From the NCBI GenBank assembly GCA_027024625.1, contig JALVRY010000429.1, forward strand, positions 1-9,185: DNA of 9,185 nt, read 5' to 3'. The translations under genes were made by a program, and so were the position numbers. The notes under the pieces were generated by a model. It ran no database searches. It saw only the letters and a list, made by a program, of their open reading frames with translations, and had not been told where the DNA came from. Origin of the DNA: Thiotrichaceae bacterium (GTDB lineage: Bacteria > Pseudomonadota > Gammaproteobacteria > Thiotrichales > Thiotrichaceae). Of the stretch, positions 7,388 to 9,185 are shown piece after piece; the first letter of the stretch is position 1, and the number at the start of each line of letters is the position of its first letter.

Positions 7388-7415
7388 AATATAGGGCATT
7401 TCTATTAATTTTGAA
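7388..7415 (-). promoter_or_regulatory. Possible promoter of the kinase-regulator operon
   Basis: Minus-strand TATATT (7388-7393, five of six matches) is preceded at 16 bp by TTCAAA (7410-7415, four of six). The transcript would begin at or next to the kinase ATG (7378-7380), which lacks a Shine-Dalgarno, so a leaderless mRNA is possible. Evidence is by eye only. Confidence 0.3.
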
Positions 7416-7440
7416 TCCAGAAATTATTAGCTTTCTATGA

Positions 7441-7461
7441 AACACACCATCATTTTGTGTT
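7441..7461 (-). terminator. Weak hairpin after the nitroreductase gene
   Basis: AACACA and TGTGTT form a 6-bp stem with a 9-nt loop, starting about 10 nt past the nitroreductase TAG. The stem is A/T-rich and no clear U-run follows, so this is a poor terminator candidate, listed because of its position. Confidence 0.22.
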
Positions 7462-7470
7462 ACTAAGTTA

Positions 7471-8094
7471 CTAACAATACTCAACAAGATCATCTAATTT
7501 TTGGCGATACCTTGCTGTCTGTTCACCTGCTCGATAGCCAAATGTCACCAGTACTGCAACTTCATGTTCACTTGTATCAATAGAAAGCACTTTTTCCACC
7601 TGAGCTTTAGAGAAACCTTCAATGGGGCAAGAGTCAATTCCCATTGCGGCGGCTCCTGTCATCATATTGGCTAGTGCGATATAGCATTGCCTGGCACTCC
7701 AAGCATAGGTGCTCATTATGGGATCAATTTCTACTTTGTGGTGATTTTCATATTTTTCTAAATAGAGTTTCAAAGCTTCATCGGGTAAGTTTCGACGCTG
7801 GAATAGCTTGTTTACATAAGATGTATTGGGTTTAACAGCAGATGTTTTTGCTAAGATTACCACGACATGACTACTATCTGTTATTTGCGCTTGCCCCCAA
7901 CAAGCTGCTTTTAGTTGCTTGCGTCTTTCTGGTGTTTTTACGACAACAAATCGCCATTGCTCCATTCCGAAGGATGAGGGAGATAATCGTCCAAATTCTA
8001 AAATCTGTTCAAAATCGTTATCTGGAATCTTTTTATCAGGGTCGAATTGCTTACATGCATGACGAAATGCCATTGCTTCTGTGAAAGTGAGCAT
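7471..8094 (-). CDS. NfsB-like NAD(P)H-dependent FMN nitroreductase
   Basis: Cytoplasmic flavoprotein of 207 aa in the nitroreductase superfamily, probably a homodimer with FMN at the interface, reducing nitroaromatics, quinones or similar acceptors with NAD(P)H. Visible signatures are the N-terminal FMN-phosphate motif R11-H-A-C-K15-Q-F, SPSSFGMEQWRF at 38-49 (compare SPSSTNSQPW in E. coli NfsB, recalled from memory), DSSHVVVILAKTSA at 73-86 (NfsB: DASHVVVFCAKTA), the helix ending AAMGIDSCPIEGF at 149-161 (NfsB: ALGLDAVPIEGF) and FGYRAGEQ near the C-terminus. Length is close to NfsB (217 aa). AAGGA sits 6 nt before the ATG, fixing the start. It stands alone: 90 bp separate it from the kinase gene and 106 bp from the PIN gene. 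The natural substrate cannot be told from sequence. Confidence 0.9.
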   Translation of the reverse strand: MLTFTEAMAFRHACKQFDPDKKIPDNDFEQILEFGRLSPSSFGMEQWRFVVVKTPERRKQLKAACWGQAQITDSSHVVVILAKTSAVKPNTSYVNKLFQRRNLPDEALKLYLEKYENHHKVEIDPIMSTYAWSARQCYIALANMMTGAAAMGIDSCPIEGFSKAQVEKVLSIDTSEHEVAVLVTFGYRAGEQTARYRQKLDDLVEYC

Positions 8095-8100
8095 AGTAAA

Positions 8101-8146
8101 TCCTTAGGTTGTCGTTATGAAATATTAAAATACATTCCGTATTATA
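8101..8146 (-). promoter_or_regulatory. Nitroreductase Shine-Dalgarno and candidate -10
   Basis: AAGGA (8101-8105) lies 6 nt before the ATG. A perfect TATAAT (8141-8146) lies about 46 nt before the ATG. No good -35 hexamer is visible at 16-18 bp, so the promoter assignment is moderate. Confidence 0.5.
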
Positions 8147-8183
8147 CAACTGATTTTATGCACCATATCACTATCTATACAGT

Positions 8184-8207
8184 TTCGTAGCCTCTGGATA
8201 CTACGAA
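8184..8207. repeat. 7-bp inverted repeat spanning the PIN-gene stop codon
   Basis: TTCGTAG (8184-8190) and CTACGAA (8201-8207) are perfect reverse complements with a 10-nt loop. The TAG stop of the PIN gene (8201-8203) lies in one arm. No U-run follows on the minus strand, so it could be an mRNA-stabilising hairpin, a weak terminator or an operator; none is proven. Confidence 0.4.
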
Positions 8208-8566
8208 TTTAGACACTTTATTAGTTTTTTATCAAAGGTTTTAACTTTGTATTTTTCATGCAAAGCACATAAACAACAATCTACGAAATCAAGATTTTTT
8301 GATTGATAAATCTGAAGTGCTTTGATCATATAGTGCTTATCCTCATGCAGAACAAAATTGTCCAGCATAATGAGGTCGGTTAGCTTCTCTGCTATCTCAG
8401 CTTTTGGAACCTCATAAACACCTAGTAATACATAAACCACCTCGGCAATAACTTCATTAACAAGCAAACAATCGTCATTTTGGATGGTATTCTTTGCGGC
8501 AATATACATCTCTTCATTATCTGCCAATAAGTAACGCAGAATATAGTTAGCATCCAATATAATCAT
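8201..8566 (-). CDS. PIN-domain ribonuclease, VapC-like toxin
   Basis: Predicted Mg2+-dependent RNase toxin of a type II module, 121 aa from the chosen ATG, close to the usual size for the family. The PIN acidic cluster is intact: D5 in MIILDANYILRYLL, E42 in VNEVIAEVVYVL, D93 and D96 in LDFVDCCLCAL, and D112 in KTFDKKL. The start chosen (8564-8566) shares one base with the antitoxin stop as TAATG, a typical toxin-antitoxin coupling, and places the first Asp at the normal distance. In-frame ATGs at 8573-8575 (three residues longer) and 8597-8599 (eleven longer) are possible. The RNA target is unknown. Type II PIN toxins commonly cut tRNA or rRNA. Confidence 0.85.
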   Translation of the reverse strand: MIILDANYILRYLLADNEEMYIAAKNTIQNDDCLLVNEVIAEVVYVLLGVYEVPKAEIAEKLTDLIMLDNFVLHEDKHYMIKALQIYQSKNLDFVDCCLCALHEKYKVKTFDKKLIKCLNS

Positions 8567-8841
8567 TACTGACATTGCTTCTTGATATGTTTTTGCCAAG
8601 CATCAGATTCTTGCTCTAGTAATGACAGGTTGGCATAAGCACTTAATGAGCCAGCCAACTTTTCTGCCTTAGCTTTGCTTTGTTTTTTCTGTTCGATAAG
8701 CCCCTGAATAGCCTGAGCATACTGTTGATCAAGAAAGTAACCTCGAACCTTACCCCTTTTTTTGTCTACAATTTCTACAATATCAAAGTCTTTTAATCTA
8801 TGAAGATTTCTTTGGATGTCTGAAATACCTATTTGTTGCAT
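8566..8841 (-). CDS. Antitoxin-like protein paired with the PIN toxin (Phd/YefM-like?)
   Basis: Small protein of 91 aa encoded directly before the PIN toxin and overlapping its start as TAATG, the standard place for an antitoxin. The N-terminal half (IGISDIQRNLHRL, then FDIVEIVDKKRGKVRGYFLD) looks like a Phd/YefM-type DNA-binding fold: a helix, then beta strands with a KRG turn. The middle (QKKQSKAKAEKLAG) is charged and helical, and the C-terminus (DAWQKHIKKQCQ) would wrap the toxin. Family assignment is tentative. The frame is open upstream, with ATGs at 8866-8868 and 8854-8856. Both are poor choices because a perfect TATAAT at 8871-8876 would start transcription near 8864, leaving the first upstream of the mRNA and the second almost leaderless. 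I therefore use 8839-8841. Confidence 0.7.
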   Translation of the reverse strand: MQQIGISDIQRNLHRLKDFDIVEIVDKKRGKVRGYFLDQQYAQAIQGLIEQKKQSKAKAEKLAGSLSAYANLSLLEQESDAWQKHIKKQCQ

Positions 8842-8851
8842 AGCAATGAAT

Positions 8852-8880
8852 CTCATATATGTTTTCATATATTATATGAG
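8852..8880 (-). promoter_or_regulatory. Toxin-antitoxin promoter (-10 TATAAT) within nested palindromes
   Basis: A perfect minus-strand TATAAT lies at 8871-8876. It sits inside CATATA-T-TATATG (8866-8878) and inside the wider repeat CTCATATA (8852-8859) with TATATGAG (8873-8880). An operator over the -10 box and start region is typical of antitoxin autoregulation. No good -35 hexamer is visible. Confidence 0.55.
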
Positions 8881-8962
8881 TATTTTCAAAAGATCGCTAT
8901 ACATTATTTCGTAAGCTGAATACATGTGGTTAATTATTATTACTAAATAACAATTAAATCAA

Positions 8963-9185
8963 TCAGGCTTCCATATCCACCATCATTTCAAAATAAGTAT
9001 CCAGATTCTTCTTCAATTCAAGCATTTCCTTATTAAACTGTTTTTGCTCTGGACCATCGTATTTTAAGCCTTCTAACAGGATACGAGATAGGTTCTTGTT
9101 TACTCGTTTCAGTGGGCTTTTTAGTTGTACATATTCTTTAGGCAATGGGATCATGCTTTCTGTTTCTTCAACAGCGGCTTCAACT
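8963..9185 (-). CDS. C-terminal part of an unrecognised protein, cut by the window edge
   Basis: An open frame of 73 codons runs from the window edge to TGA at 8963-8965. An internal ATG at 9152-9154 is available, but the frame stays open for ten more codons upstream (VEAAVEETES), so this is more likely the tail of a longer gene. The visible part is highly charged and largely helical (SPLKRVNKNLSRILLEGL, then KEMLELKKNLDTYFEMM), which could form a coiled coil. I do not recognise the family. It ends 122 bp before the antitoxin start, on the same strand, with no clear terminator between. Confidence 0.5.
   Translation of the reverse strand, partial: VEAAVEETESMIPLPKEYVQLKSPLKRVNKNLSRILLEGLKYDGPEQKQFNKEMLELKKNLDTYFEMMVDMEA

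Overview
This window is AT-rich DNA with Gram-negative bacterial gene organisation, and every convincing gene reads on the minus strand. An outer-membrane barrel with a terminal Phe, Sec signal peptides, an NfsB-type nitroreductase and a Phd/PIN-like pair fit a gammaproteobacterium. I cannot name a genus from the sequence alone; a Thiotrichales- or Methylococcales-like origin is only a guess. There are no rRNA or tRNA genes, no insertion sequence and no CRISPR array.

In transcription order, from right to left, the layout is as follows. (1) The 3' end of an unrecognised gene enters from the right edge (8963-9185). (2) A small toxin-antitoxin-like operon follows (8201-8841). It has an antitoxin-like protein and a PIN-domain protein sharing TAATG, and a palindrome over its -10 box. 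(3) A single NfsB-type flavin nitroreductase (7471-8094) has a good Shine-Dalgarno and a TATAAT box. (4) A two-component system (4574-7380) has a large multi-TM histidine kinase overlapping a NarL/LuxR-type response regulator by ATGA. The kinase layout (N-terminal TM, PDZ-like outer domain, membrane block, GAF-like region, HisKA_3, HATPase) resembles ComP-type sensors. (5) A 231-bp spacer carries two conspicuous inverted repeats. (6) A two-gene surface module (8-4342) follows: an outer-membrane barrel with an N-terminal Ig-like domain, directly abutted by a secreted protein of about five Ig/FN3-like domains. That protein ends in seven 17-residue units, four of them encoded by near-identical 51-bp DNA repeats.

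The most interesting hypothesis is that parts 4 to 6 form one unit. The kinase and regulator would sense an envelope or extracellular cue and act through the spacer palindromes. They would control a barrel plus Ig-repeat exoprotein pair that may assemble at the cell surface. The gene order, the abutting genes and the palindromes are seen directly. The regulatory link and the barrel-exoprotein partnership are inference. I recognise no characterised system with this exact composition.
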